Shown here one piece after another: positions 1-8,174 of a stretch of DNA of 53,090 nucleotides. The first letter of the stretch is position 1. Every line of letters starts with the position of its first letter. Below the pieces are notes generated by a model, which was not told where the DNA came from, did no database searches, and worked only from the letters and a program-made list of their open reading frames with translations. The translations under genes and the position numbers were made by a program. The DNA lies in the NCBI GenBank assembly GCA_963520725.1, contig CAUQSG010000005.1:1-53090 (forward strand). Direction: 5' to 3'. Source of the stretch: JABCPE02 sp963520725. Its GTDB lineage: Bacteria > Bacteroidota > Bacteroidia > Flavobacteriales > Weeksellaceae.

Positions 1-96
1 GATTATGTGCGGGAAATGCTATATAATGAGGGGGATGATAAAATATTTAACTTCCAATATTTGCTGGATATGGCAGAGATAATAAAAAATGAGTAA
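1..96 (+). CDS. C-terminal end of an unknown protein (partial)
   Basis: An open frame enters from the left edge and ends at TAA 94-96, giving 31 residues that end NFQYLLDMAEIIKNE. Only the tail is present, so no family can be named. The acidic, helix-like end and the following AT-rich 67-base gap are all that can be described. It runs in the same direction as the next hypothetical gene. Confidence 0.5.
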   Translation, partial: DYVREMLYNEGDDKIFNFQYLLDMAEIIKNE

Positions 97-163
97 AAGT
101 TCCGTTTTTAGGCATTTTTATAATAAGATGATATTATCATAATACATCATAAAACCACAAGAT

Positions 164-952
164 ATGAAACAAGAAGTGTATTTATGTGAGCAAAAAGGAA
201 CAACTTTCATCGTGGTTGATACCGAAGAGAATATTCAACAAGCTATTGAAAGAGATAAAGATGAAAATAGAAGTGAATTTGTAAAATACTTACAAAGGAA
301 TGACCCATCAGGATTTAATGAATTCAGAGCCAGAAAACTGAACCTATCCAAAGACAAGATAAAAGAACCTTTAGGAATTAGTTTTTTAGGAGTAGAGGAA
401 ACAGATGTAGAATATTTAAATAGCCAAGTAGAGCATTTAAATATTAATAAAATCAATATCCGAGATAGCAAACTTGATATACCATTGCCTGAGCATATTA
501 CAGATAATGTGAAAACTTTTTTCTGTGGAGGAAAAGTAAAAGGAGTAATAGACTTGGATTTATATAAAAAATTAGAAGAAATTAATATCTTGGATTGGGA
601 TACGAAAATAAAATTCAAAAATGATACAAAGAAAAATAATATTAGAAAACTAGTTGTATGGTATCATAAACCCAAAGAAAAAACACTCAAAACATTGATA
701 GAGTTTTTATATAATTTGGAAATATTAGAAATAATTCATACCAATATAGAGACTTTGGAAGGAATAGAAAATCTTAGGTTTTTAAAGGAAATAGAAATAC
801 AATATGGACGAAATCTAAAGCAAGTAAATTATCTCAATGAATGTAAAAAGCTGGAAAAAGTCTTTTTTAATAATTGTAAAAAGATAGAAGATATGGAAAA
901 ACTGCACCAGCGCGAGGGATTATATATTCGAAAAGCAGCCTTGTCAGGATAG
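164..952 (+). CDS. Leucine-rich-repeat-like hypothetical protein
   Basis: A 262-residue protein with no signal peptide or membrane segment, so probably cytoplasmic. From about residue 75 it carries regularly spaced Leu/Ile/Asn stretches (VEHLNINKINI, LEEINILDW, LEILEIIHTNIETLEGIENL, LKEIEIQ) that resemble irregular leucine-rich repeats. The N-terminal 70 residues are charged and unrecognised. The last 16 residues (LHQREGLYIRKAALSG) are less AT-rich and do not continue the repeat. Another frame stays open from about 930 to a stop at 994-996 (ending FLQLGEP), so the 3' end may be frameshifted or recombined. The function is unknown; LRR proteins usually bind other proteins. The start is an ATG after an A-rich stretch. 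Confidence 0.6.
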   Translation: MKQEVYLCEQKGTTFIVVDTEENIQQAIERDKDENRSEFVKYLQRNDPSGFNEFRARKLNLSKDKIKEPLGISFLGVEETDVEYLNSQVEHLNINKINIRDSKLDIPLPEHITDNVKTFFCGGKVKGVIDLDLYKKLEEINILDWDTKIKFKNDTKKNNIRKLVVWYHKPKEKTLKTLIEFLYNLEILEIIHTNIETLEGIENLRFLKEIEIQYGRNLKQVNYLNECKKLEKVFFNNCKKIEDMEKLHQREGLYIRKAALSG

Positions 953-1054
953 ATAATGTCAATATAATCAAATTCTTACAGCTTGGTGAGCCGTAATATA
1001 TTTTGTGTTCTTTTCCTATCCAATAAATTTTCATAAAATAAAATAAAAATCTTC

Positions 1055-1084
1055 TTGCTTAGTAGAAAAAAATAATTATCTTTG
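1055..1084 (+). promoter_or_regulatory. Bacteroidetes-type promoter of rpmH
   Basis: TTG at 1055-1057 and TATCTTTG at 1077-1084 are separated by 19 bases, an exact match to the Bacteroidetes primary sigma consensus (TTG-N19-TAnnTTTG). Transcription should begin near 1091, giving a leader of about 75 bases. Confidence 0.8.
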
Positions 1085-1165
1085 CACTCTCAAAAGGGAG
1101 AATAATTTTAAGTTTAAAAAGTAATGGAGCAGTAATGCTACCTCTTACAAGAAAAAGTATATAAA

Positions 1166-1321
1166 ATGAAAAGAACATTCCAACCATCAGAAAGAAAGAG
1201 AAGAAACAAACATGGGTTTAGAGAAAGAATGTCTACACCTAATGGTAGAAGAGTTTTAGCTGCAAGAAGAGCAAAAGGAAGAAAAAGATTGACAGTTAGC
1301 GAAGCAAGAGCTAAAAGATAA
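1166..1321 (+). CDS. rpmH: 50S ribosomal protein L34
   Basis: The 51-residue, strongly basic protein begins MKRTFQPSERKRRNKHGFRE and contains RMSTPNGRRVLAARRAKGRK, the family hallmark. L34 is a small structural protein of the large ribosomal subunit. Its length is slightly above the usual 44-47 residues because of the tail LTVSEARAKR, as is common in Bacteroidetes. It has its own promoter (1055-1084) and terminator (1349-1373), so it is monocistronic. The rnpA neighbour found in many bacteria is absent here. Confidence 0.97.
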   Translation: MKRTFQPSERKRRNKHGFRERMSTPNGRRVLAARRAKGRKRLTVSEARAKR

Positions 1322-1348
1322 TCTGTCTTCTGAAAATAAAATAATAGT

Positions 1349-1373
1349 GTCTGAAAGAATCTATCTTTTGGAC
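1349..1373 (+). terminator. Rho-independent terminator of rpmH
   Basis: A 10-bp stem with two G-U pairs (GTCTGAAAGA / TCTTTTGGAC) and a 5-base loop is followed directly by ATTTTTT. Confidence 0.7.
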
Positions 1374-1469
1374 ATTTTTTCGTTGTTATAACTGTAAGTT
1401 ATATTTGAATTTTTTTTAAATTTAGATTTAACCTTTTGCAAAAAAAATCATCAAACAAATAGAAACCCA

Positions 1470-2024
1470 ATGAAGGCAAAAGATGAAGATATTATCCTTC
1501 TTATGCAGAGTCCTGAAAATCAAGAAAAAGGACTTCGTATGATGATGAATGCATATCAGAGTCGGTTGTATTGGCATATTTGTAGGCTGGTCAATGATGA
1601 AGATTCTGCAAAGGATGTTTTGCAAGAAACTTTTATCAAAGTCTATCAGAATTTTTCACAATTCAAGAAAGATAGTCAGCTCTACACATGGCTCTACAGA
1701 ATAGCTTCTAACGAGGCTCTGCAATATCTGAACAAGGTGAAAAAAATGCAGAAAACGGAGCAGGATGCTGATGTCTATCTAGAAAATCAAAAAGCAGAAA
1801 ATAGCGGGAGAAATGCGGATGAGATAGAAGATTTGCTGCAAGATGCGATACAAAAACTACCAGAGAAACAACGGATGGTTTTTGCGCTGAGGTATTATGA
1901 TGACCTGCCATATGAGGAGATTAGCAAGATTTTGGATATGTCAGTAAGTACACTGAAAACCAACTATCACTATGCGAAAAGCAAAATAGAACAGTATATT
2001 TTAGACCATAGCGAAGAATTTTAA
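1470..2024 (+). CDS. ECF-type RNA polymerase sigma factor
   Basis: This 184-residue protein has the two-domain ECF layout. Region 2 runs over about residues 25-90 (DEDSAKDVLQETFIKVYQNF, then LYTWLYRIASNEALQYL). A charged linker follows, then region 4 over about 120-175 (LPEKQRMVFALRYYDDLPYE, then ISKILDMSVSTLKTNYHYAK). ECF factors direct core polymerase to a small regulon, often for envelope stress, and are held by a membrane anti-sigma. The next gene, 2 bases downstream, encodes a single-pass membrane protein of the right shape. A TATATTTG box at 1400-1407 may belong to its promoter, but I see no well-spaced -33 element. Confidence 0.93.
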   Translation: MKAKDEDIILLMQSPENQEKGLRMMMNAYQSRLYWHICRLVNDEDSAKDVLQETFIKVYQNFSQFKKDSQLYTWLYRIASNEALQYLNKVKKMQKTEQDADVYLENQKAENSGRNADEIEDLLQDAIQKLPEKQRMVFALRYYDDLPYEEISKILDMSVSTLKTNYHYAKSKIEQYILDHSEEF

Positions 2025-2026
2025 AA

Positions 2027-2536
2027 ATGAAAAAAATAGATATAGAAAAATGGAAACGAAAAACGCCTGAACTGCCAGAAAACTTTTTCGAGGAAATGCA
2101 GGAAAAAGTTTTGGATAAAACGGTAAGGGCAGAAAAACAGCCTGTAAGAAGATTTAAAATAAACCCAGTGTGGGCTTCTGCGGCTGCGATAGCGGTGGTT
2201 TTTGGGATTTCGTTTTTTGTGAATTTTAAGAATAAAAATGTGGAAGTGATACAAAACCCTCAGATGGTTCAGAATGAAAATGTTTCCACTCTAAATCAAG
2301 AGAAAAGTATTGAATATCAAGCAGATGTTGTAAATCAAGAAGCGATAGAGAATCAACCCTATACAGAATCAAAAACATCTTTCGTAGGGCAGAGTTCTGA
2401 TGCTGTTTCTGAGCAGAAAATAAAAAATCTTTCTACAAAACTCAAAATGGAAGAGGTTCTCAATGCCATGAGCGAAGAGGAACTTCAGGAGTTGACTAGT
2501 AATTATGAACAAGACACCTTTTTGGATTTATATTAA
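2027..2536 (+). CDS. Single-pass membrane protein, probable anti-sigma factor
   Basis: This 169-residue protein has a short basic/acidic cytoplasmic N-terminus (1-45), one membrane segment at about 47-66 (PVWASAAAIAVVFGISFF) and a Gln/Asn/Ser-rich extracytoplasmic tail ending EEELQELTSNYEQDTFLDLY. It starts 2 bases after the ECF sigma stop and is surely co-transcribed. No zinc-binding anti-sigma motif (HxxxCxxC) is visible, so the role is inferred from position and topology only. It would hold the sigma factor at the inner membrane and release it on an envelope signal. An alternative is a membrane regulator without direct sigma binding. Confidence 0.75.
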   Translation: MKKIDIEKWKRKTPELPENFFEEMQEKVLDKTVRAEKQPVRRFKINPVWASAAAIAVVFGISFFVNFKNKNVEVIQNPQMVQNENVSTLNQEKSIEYQADVVNQEAIENQPYTESKTSFVGQSSDAVSEQKIKNLSTKLKMEEVLNAMSEEELQELTSNYEQDTFLDLY

Positions 2537-2551
2537 TTAAAAACATTGAAA

Positions 2552-3052
2552 ATGAAAAAAATATTTTTTTTATTAACCATATCTTTCGGAATGCTGGTTT
2601 CTGCACAGAAACATCATAGTAAATCTCATGAGAAACACCATGAGGACAAGAAAAACCATATTCATCATTTTGAAAAAATGACACATGAAGAGAAAATAGC
2701 TTTTATTCAGCAATTGAATATCAATAAAATCACCAAAGAATTAGAGCTTTCTGGTGAGAAAAAAGAAGCAGTAGAGAAGGTTCTCGGTGAATATTTCACT
2801 GCTAAAGGCGATATTATAAAAGCCTTTAAGCCAGAGGATACTCATAAAAACCTGACTGATGAAGAAGCTTTGAGAAAGATAAACCTTGGTTTTGAAGTTG
2901 CTCAAAAGGTTTTGGATAACAGAAAATTTTATTCCAAAAAATTATTAGAAATCCTTTCTCCACAGCAGGTTTTGAAAATTTATAAAATAGAGAAAGATAT
3001 CAAGGATTCCTTTAAGCATAAACACGATAAAGACAAACATAAGACTAAATAA
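2552..3052 (+). CDS. His-rich periplasmic Spy/CpxP-like protein
   Basis: This 166-residue secreted protein has a signal peptide ending VSAQ. The mature protein opens with a histidine-dense segment (KHHSKSHEKHHEDKKNHIHH) and continues as a charged, all-helical domain with an LTxxQ-like motif near the end (LSPQQVLKIYKIEKD). It ends in another Lys/His-rich tail (KHKHDKDKHKTK). LTxxQ proteins such as Spy, CpxP and CnrX are periplasmic chaperones or metal/stress sensors. The two His-rich ends suggest metal binding. It is the third gene of the ECF sigma/anti-sigma operon, 15 bases after the anti-sigma stop. The ATG at 2552 is preferred over an in-frame TTG at 2546. Confidence 0.78.
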   Translation: MKKIFFLLTISFGMLVSAQKHHSKSHEKHHEDKKNHIHHFEKMTHEEKIAFIQQLNINKITKELELSGEKKEAVEKVLGEYFTAKGDIIKAFKPEDTHKNLTDEEALRKINLGFEVAQKVLDNRKFYSKKLLEILSPQQVLKIYKIEKDIKDSFKHKHDKDKHKTK

Positions 3053-3061
3053 ATTTATACC

Positions 3062-3090
3062 AAAAGAGATTGATTTTTTCAGTCTCTTTT
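3062..3090 (+). terminator. Terminator of the ECF sigma operon
   Basis: A 12-bp stem with one G-U pair (AAAAGAGATTGA / TCAGTCTCTTTT) and a 5-T loop is followed by TTTTTTG-type sequence. It lies between the Spy-like gene and the lepA -7 box, overlapping the lepA promoter region. Confidence 0.7.
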
Positions 3091-3102
3091 TTGTTATCTT
3101 TG
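3070..3102 (+). promoter_or_regulatory. Promoter of lepA
   Basis: A perfect TATCTTTG -7 box at 3095-3102 lies 19 bases before the lepA ATG. The best -33 TTG (3070-3072) is 22 bases upstream, a little far. It sits inside the preceding terminator stem. Confidence 0.55.
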
Positions 3103-3121
3103 CAGGATACTGATTTTTGAA

Positions 3122-4918
3122 ATGAAAAATATAAGAAATTTTTGCATCATTGCACATATTGACCATGGTAAATCTACCTTGGCAGACCGACTTTTGGAGT
3201 ATACTAATACAGTGACACAGAGGGAGTTGCAGGCGCAGACTCTTGATGATATGGATTTGGAAAAGGAGCGAGGAATTACCATAAAATCCCACGCTATCCA
3301 GATGGACTATGAATACAAGGGCGAAAAATATGTCCTTAACCTTATCGATACTCCTGGGCATGTGGATTTCTCGTATGAGGTTTCGCGTTCCATTGCGGCG
3401 TGCGAAGGAGCATTGCTGATTGTAGATGCGGCGCAAAGCATTCAGGCTCAGACTATTTCCAATCTTTATTTGGCATTAGAAAATGATTTGGAAATTATTC
3501 CAATTTTGAATAAAATAGACCTTCCTTCGGCAAATCCTGAGGAGGTTACAGATGAAATTGTCAATCTTTTGGGCTGTAAGCCAGAGGATGTTCTCCGTGT
3601 TTCTGGAAAAACAGGAGCAGGTGTGAAAGAACTTTTGGAGCAGATCGTGGAGAGAATCCCCGCTCCAGAGGGCGACCCAGATGCACCGCTGCAGGCATTG
3701 ATTTTTGACTCTGTGTTTAACCCATTTAGAGGAATTGAGGCTTATTTCAAAGTGGTAAATGGAAGCATCAAGAAAGGGCAGAAAGTGAAATTTATGGCTA
3801 CTGACCGCACCTATGATGCCGATGAGGTGGGAACTCTAAAACTAAAACAAGCGCCTAAACAAGAGATAAAATGTGGAGATGTGGGCTACATCATTTCTGG
3901 GATAAAGGATGCTCGAGAGGTGAAAGTAGGGGACACTATTACTTCCGCTGAAAACCCTGCTCCTGCACCGATAGAAGGTTTCGAAGAGGTGAAACCGATG
4001 GTATTTGCGGGGATTTATCCGATAGAATCTGAGGATTTTGAGGAGCTTAGGGCTTCATTAGAAAAACTAAGGCTGAATGATGCTTCGCTTGTTTTTGAGG
4101 CGGAAAGTTCGGCGGCGCTGGGCTTTGGTTTCCGATGTGGTTTTCTTGGAATGCTTCACATGGAGATTGTTCAGGAGCGTCTTGACAGGGAATTTGGGAT
4201 GAATGTAATCACTACCGTTCCCAATGTATCTTACCACGGCTACACCAAGAAAGAACCAGATGTTCCTATCCTTATCAACAACCCATCCGAGATGATGGAC
4301 CCTACCACGATGGACAGAGTGGAAGAGCCGTATATAAAGGCTTCTATCATCACCAAGTCTGATTTCGTGGGAGCTGTGATGACGCTTTGTATAGAAAAAC
4401 GAGGTGAAATCGTTAATCAGTCTTATTTGACTTCTGACCGAGTGGAATTGATTTTCAATATGCCATTATCAGAGGTGGTGTTTGATTTTTATGACCGATT
4501 AAAATCTATTTCCAAAGGATATGCATCGTTTGACTATCACCCAATAGGCTTCCGTCCATCTAAATTGGTGAAAATGGATATCCTTATCAATGGTGATATG
4601 GTGGATGCACTTTCTTCCCTGATACACGATTCTAACGCCTATAACATTGGTAAAAAAATGTGCGAGAAACTTCGCGAACTGATACCGAGACAGCAGTTTG
4701 ACATCGCAGTTCAGGCGGCTCTGGGAACTAAAGTAATCGCCCGAGAAACTATAAAAGCCCTTCGTAAAGATGTAACCGCAAAATGCTATGGTGGCGACAT
4801 ATCTCGTAAGAGAAAGCTCCTTGAAAAACAAAAAGAAGGAAAGAAAAAAATGAAACAAATTGGGCGTGTAGAAGTTCCTCAGTCTGCGTTTATGGCGGTG
4901 CTGAAGCTGAATGATTAA
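3122..4918 (+). CDS. lepA: Elongation factor 4 (ribosome back-translocase)
   Basis: This 598-residue translational GTPase has all the G motifs: AHIDHGKST at 11-19, ERGIT at 49-53, DTPGH at 76-80 and NKID at 130-133. The LepA-specific C-terminal domain follows, ending VPQSAFMAVLKLND. It remobilises stalled or mistranslocated ribosomes and helps 30S biogenesis. The length is normal for LepA, which lacks the domain IV of EF-G. An AT-rich accessory gene follows immediately, and its longest possible reading frame overlaps the lepA stop codon. Confidence 0.98.
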   Translation: MKNIRNFCIIAHIDHGKSTLADRLLEYTNTVTQRELQAQTLDDMDLEKERGITIKSHAIQMDYEYKGEKYVLNLIDTPGHVDFSYEVSRSIAACEGALLIVDAAQSIQAQTISNLYLALENDLEIIPILNKIDLPSANPEEVTDEIVNLLGCKPEDVLRVSGKTGAGVKELLEQIVERIPAPEGDPDAPLQALIFDSVFNPFRGIEAYFKVVNGSIKKGQKVKFMATDRTYDADEVGTLKLKQAPKQEIKCGDVGYIISGIKDAREVKVGDTITSAENPAPAPIEGFEEVKPMVFAGIYPIESEDFEELRASLEKLRLNDASLVFEAESSAALGFGFRCGFLGMLHMEIVQERLDREFGMNVITTVPNVSYHGYTKKEPDVPILINNPSEMMDPTTMDRVEEPYIKASIITKSDFVGAVMTLCIEKRGEIVNQSYLTSDRVELIFNMPLSEVVFDFYDRLKSISKGYASFDYHPIGFRPSKLVKMDILINGDMVDALSSLIHDSNAYNIGKKMCEKLRELIPRQQFDIAVQAALGTKVIARETIKALRKDVTAKCYGGDISRKRKLLEKQKEGKKKMKQIGRVEVPQSAFMAVLKLND

Positions 4919-4943
4919 TTTTTTAAATTTATATAAAAATGCC

Positions 4944-6383
4944 ATGGAAAATATGAGTAACTTACCACAGGAAATGCAGAACTCCAGTAAAGGGTTGGCT
5001 GTATTAAGTAATTTTGAAGAAGGATTAAAAGAAGTTCTTAACTTACATTCTTTACCTGTAGAAAATATTTTTGTAGAGACTCAAGAGAGAGGAAAAGTAT
5101 TTAAGAATTTGAGTGATGTGTTAAATCAAATTCCTTTACAAGATAGACAACAATCTACATATCTTTCAAAGTTTATAGCAAGTACAGCTTCAGGACTTTT
5201 TGATGCAGCTTTAAACTATCTCTGGAATGAAACTATACTGCAAATAAGAAAAAGAGTATCTCAATATGATATTGAATTCTTTTACGATAATGCTGTTTCT
5301 GGAGAGAAGAGAAAAAGGGTAAAAGATGAAAGTGATTTAGATAAAATAGATGATTATGACCTCATAAAAGGAGCTAAAGAAATAGGACTAATATCAGATT
5401 TAGGATTTAAACATCTTGAATATATTAACTATATGAGAAATTGGGCTAGTGCAGCACACCCAAATAATAGTCAAATTAGAGGATTACAATTAATAGAATG
5501 GTTAGAAACTTGTATAAAAGAAGTAATTGCTTTACCTATATCAAACATAACAGTCCGCATAAAAGGCTTACTACAAGGAGTCAAAAATACTTCTATATCA
5601 GATAAAGATGCAGAAGAAATAGCTTTATTTACAGCAGAATTAACACAAGATCAAATAAATAATCTTGCATCTGGCTTTTTTGGTATATATGTAAAGTCCG
5701 AAACAGATAATCAAACTCATCAAAATATAAACAAACTTCTACCTAATATATGGGGAAGAGTTAGTGAAGAAGTTAAAAATACTTTTGGATTAAGATATGC
5801 CGATTATACAGCAAATAATAATCAAATAGGAAAAAAACTATCAAGACAATTTTTACAAATAGTTAATGCTGAAAGTAATATTCCAGATCCATTGAGAACA
5901 ATGGAAATAGATAATACGATTGATGAGTTCCTTTCCGCTCATAGAGGGTTTAATAATTTTTATACTGAACCAGCTCTTGCTAAACAACTTCTTAGACTTG
6001 TAGGTGATGATTTAAAAATACCAAAATCTGTAGAAAAAAAATTCATTATTGCAATAGTAGAAGCATTTTTAACAAATGGAAATGGCACCGCTATTAATGC
6101 AAATGATATTTATAAGAAAATATTAACAAACCTTAATTCACATCAAGGAAATATAGCTGTTTTATCATTTACAGATTCAAAAATTAGTAGTAGATTACAA
6201 TTTGAATTATGTGAAAAAAAATACAAAGAACTTATAGAAATAGTAAAACCAAGTATAACATCTCCTCCAGTAAATGAGGTAATTGATTATATAACAGATG
6301 AATTTAATGGTAAGTATATGAACTTAATGAATGATAAAAGGATAAAAACCTCCATTGAAAATCTGAAAATATTGTTAAAATAA
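4944..6383 (+). CDS. Accessory protein with HEPN-type R-x6-H motif, function unknown
   Basis: This 479-residue soluble protein (490 if the ATG at 4911 inside the lepA stop region is used) matches no housekeeping family I recognise. Counting from 4944, residues 165-172 read RNWASAAH, an R-N-x5-H arrangement like the catalytic RX4-6H of HEPN ribonucleases. It sits in a helical stretch (HLEYINYMRNWASAAHPNNS) followed by GLQLIEWLETCIKEV, as in Abi-type HEPN proteins. The C-terminal 300 residues look all-helical. The gene is much more AT-rich than lepA: the 60-base block at 5821 has 13 G/C, against 34 at 4081. This suggests transfer. Abortive-infection or RNase activity is an inference. Confidence 0.7.
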   Translation: MENMSNLPQEMQNSSKGLAVLSNFEEGLKEVLNLHSLPVENIFVETQERGKVFKNLSDVLNQIPLQDRQQSTYLSKFIASTASGLFDAALNYLWNETILQIRKRVSQYDIEFFYDNAVSGEKRKRVKDESDLDKIDDYDLIKGAKEIGLISDLGFKHLEYINYMRNWASAAHPNNSQIRGLQLIEWLETCIKEVIALPISNITVRIKGLLQGVKNTSISDKDAEEIALFTAELTQDQINNLASGFFGIYVKSETDNQTHQNINKLLPNIWGRVSEEVKNTFGLRYADYTANNNQIGKKLSRQFLQIVNAESNIPDPLRTMEIDNTIDEFLSAHRGFNNFYTEPALAKQLLRLVGDDLKIPKSVEKKFIIAIVEAFLTNGNGTAINANDIYKKILTNLNSHQGNIAVLSFTDSKISSRLQFELCEKKYKELIEIVKPSITSPPVNEVIDYITDEFNGKYMNLMNDKRIKTSIENLKILLK

Positions 6384-6465
6384 TTCTTATTTAATTTTTT
6401 CGTATTATATGCTATAATAATTATAGTTAAATCATACAAAATATATTTACAGAATAGTTCAGTTT

Positions 6466-7473
6466 ATGTTTAGTAAAGAGGCTTTGTCAGAGATAGAAAA
6501 TCTGATTTCAGTAAAAGAAAAAATAGTAATCGTTACCCATTATAATCCTGATGGAGATGCCATCGGGAGTAGTCTTGGGCTTAAGCACTTCCTTAGCAAT
6601 AGAGGCGTAGAGGCGGAAATCATCGTTCCCAACGACTTCCCAAAGTTCCTGAAATGGATGCCTGAAGCCAAAAAAATAACTATCGCAGAGTATAAAAAAA
6701 GAAAAGCCATAGAGCTGATAGAGGCGGCGGATGTGGTATTTTGCTTGGATTTTAATACTTATACGAGGATAGGAATGGTAGGCGAATGGGTAAGCAATTC
6801 CAAAGCCGTTAAAATCTTGATAGACCACCACCAGCAGCCTGGAGAGTTTGATTTTGTCTATTCTGATACTAATATTCCTGCTACTTCGCAGATGGTTTAT
6901 CATTTTATAGAAGCGCTGGGACAGGAAAATTTAGTTGATGAAAACACCGCGAAATGCCTATATACAGGAATAATGACCGATACAGGAGGTTTTCGGTATC
7001 GTTCCACGAGTGCGACTACTCACAGGATTATCGCGAATTTAATAGAAAAAGGTGCAAATCCAGCCGAAATTAGTTCTAACACTTGGGATAATAATACAGT
7101 GAGCCGACTGAAACTGCTTTCCTTGATTTTAGGGCGAGTGGAATTGGTTAAAGATAACGAAGTGGTTGTTCTTTGGCTAAAACGAAATGAACTGCAAGAA
7201 TTTGGCTTTGAAAAAGGAGATACCGATGGCTTTGTAAATTATGGGCTGAGCCTCGCTGGCGTGAAGGTTTCGGCTTTCTTTATGGAAGACCTTTATGAAG
7301 ATTTTATCAAAATATCTTTCCGTTCCAAAGAAGATGTAGATGTCAATCAGTTTGCAAGAAAATATTTCAATGGTGGCGGACATATCAATGCCGCTGGAGG
7401 AAAATATCTGAAATCTCTGGAAGAGACAATATCAGATTTTAAGGAAATTGTAGAAAAAGAAGAAATATTATAA
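6466..7473 (+). CDS. nrnA: DHH-family phosphoesterase, NrnA-like (nanoRNase/pAp phosphatase)
   Basis: This 335-residue cytoplasmic protein has the DHH catalytic set: THYNPDGDAIGSSLG (D29 and D31), DFNTYTRIG, and DHHQQ at 120-124. A C-terminal DHHA1 substrate-binding domain follows, with GGGHINAAGGK near the end. The family uses two Mn ions to degrade very short oligoribonucleotides and to dephosphorylate pAp. The length fits NrnA (about 320-340). A hairpin terminator shared with the convergent psd gene follows immediately. The gene symbol is by family and not proven; a c-di-AMP/pApA phosphodiesterase role is the main alternative. Confidence 0.88.
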   Translation: MFSKEALSEIENLISVKEKIVIVTHYNPDGDAIGSSLGLKHFLSNRGVEAEIIVPNDFPKFLKWMPEAKKITIAEYKKRKAIELIEAADVVFCLDFNTYTRIGMVGEWVSNSKAVKILIDHHQQPGEFDFVYSDTNIPATSQMVYHFIEALGQENLVDENTAKCLYTGIMTDTGGFRYRSTSATTHRIIANLIEKGANPAEISSNTWDNNTVSRLKLLSLILGRVELVKDNEVVVLWLKRNELQEFGFEKGDTDGFVNYGLSLAGVKVSAFFMEDLYEDFIKISFRSKEDVDVNQFARKYFNGGGHINAAGGKYLKSLEETISDFKEIVEKEEIL

Positions 7474-7474
7474 A

Positions 7475-7499
7475 AAAGCTGCCATTATTTGGCAGCTTT
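7475..7499. terminator. Bidirectional terminator between nrnA-like gene and psd
   Basis: A perfect 9-bp stem (AAAGCTGCC / GGCAGCTTT) with a 7-base loop is flanked by an A-run on the left and T-rich sequence on the right. It can serve both convergent genes. Confidence 0.85.
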
Positions 7500-7505
7500 A
7501 GTTTT

Positions 7506-8162
7506 TTATGCGTTTTTTAGCTTTGCGATTACATCGATACCTCCTGTGGTAATGTCTCCTATTTTGCAGAGAACCTCTGTGCCGATTGGCAAGAAAACAT
7601 CCATCCTAGAACCGAATTTGATAAAGCCCAGTTCGTGTCCTGCTTTGGCATCATCGCCCACTTCTGAATACATTACGATTCTTCTTGCGACATATCCTGC
7701 TATCTGTCTGAATACTACTTTTTGGTTGGTTAGAGTATCCACAGCTATCGTTGTTCTTTCGTTTTCTGTGGATGATTTTTCATTCCAAGCCATCAGGTAT
7801 TTCCCAGCGTGGTATTTCCTGTAGGAAACTTTTCCTGTCACAGGATATCTGCATATATGCACATTGAGAGGCGACATGAAAATAGAAATCTGAAGGCATT
7901 TTGTTTTCAAAACTTCGTCTTCTTCCACTTCTTTTATCATCACTACTTTTCCATCAACAGGTGCCACCACAGTGTCCGTGTGTTCTGAAATATTTCTGTT
8001 TGGAACTCGGAAAAACCAAACAACCAAGCAGAATAAAATAAGTAAAGGCAGGGTTACCAATACCGAATATCTACCAAGAAAAAAATGCGAAATGGCAGAT
8101 AGCAAGGTCAAAACCAATAAAGAAACGATAATAGTCCCTTTTCCTTCTCTATGAAGTGTCAT
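7506..8162 (-). CDS. psd: Phosphatidylserine decarboxylase proenzyme
   Basis: This 218-residue membrane-anchored enzyme makes phosphatidylethanolamine from phosphatidylserine. Two N-terminal hydrophobic segments (about 10-50) precede the catalytic domain. The motif LGFIKFGSRMDVFLP near the C-terminus holds the Gly-Ser self-cleavage site that creates the pyruvoyl group. The short (about 220-residue) form is the type found in Bacteroidetes and archaea. It lies 12 bases after cdsA, so CDP-diacylglycerol synthesis and its later use are co-transcribed. Confidence 0.95.
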   Translation of the reverse strand: MTLHREGKGTIIVSLLVLTLLSAISHFFLGRYSVLVTLPLLILFCLVVWFFRVPNRNISEHTDTVVAPVDGKVVMIKEVEEDEVLKTKCLQISIFMSPLNVHICRYPVTGKVSYRKYHAGKYLMAWNEKSSTENERTTIAVDTLTNQKVVFRQIAGYVARRIVMYSEVGDDAKAGHELGFIKFGSRMDVFLPIGTEVLCKIGDITTGGIDVIAKLKNA

Positions 8163-8174
8163 AATTTTATGTAT

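Noticed and set aside
953..1054. tRNA or small RNA in the gap before rpmH
   Set aside because: No cloverleaf or strong hairpin is visible; only AT-rich sequence and the rpmH promoter.
1166..1321. Replication origin near rpmH
   Set aside because: No dnaA, rnpA or DnaA-box cluster is seen; rpmH is isolated here.
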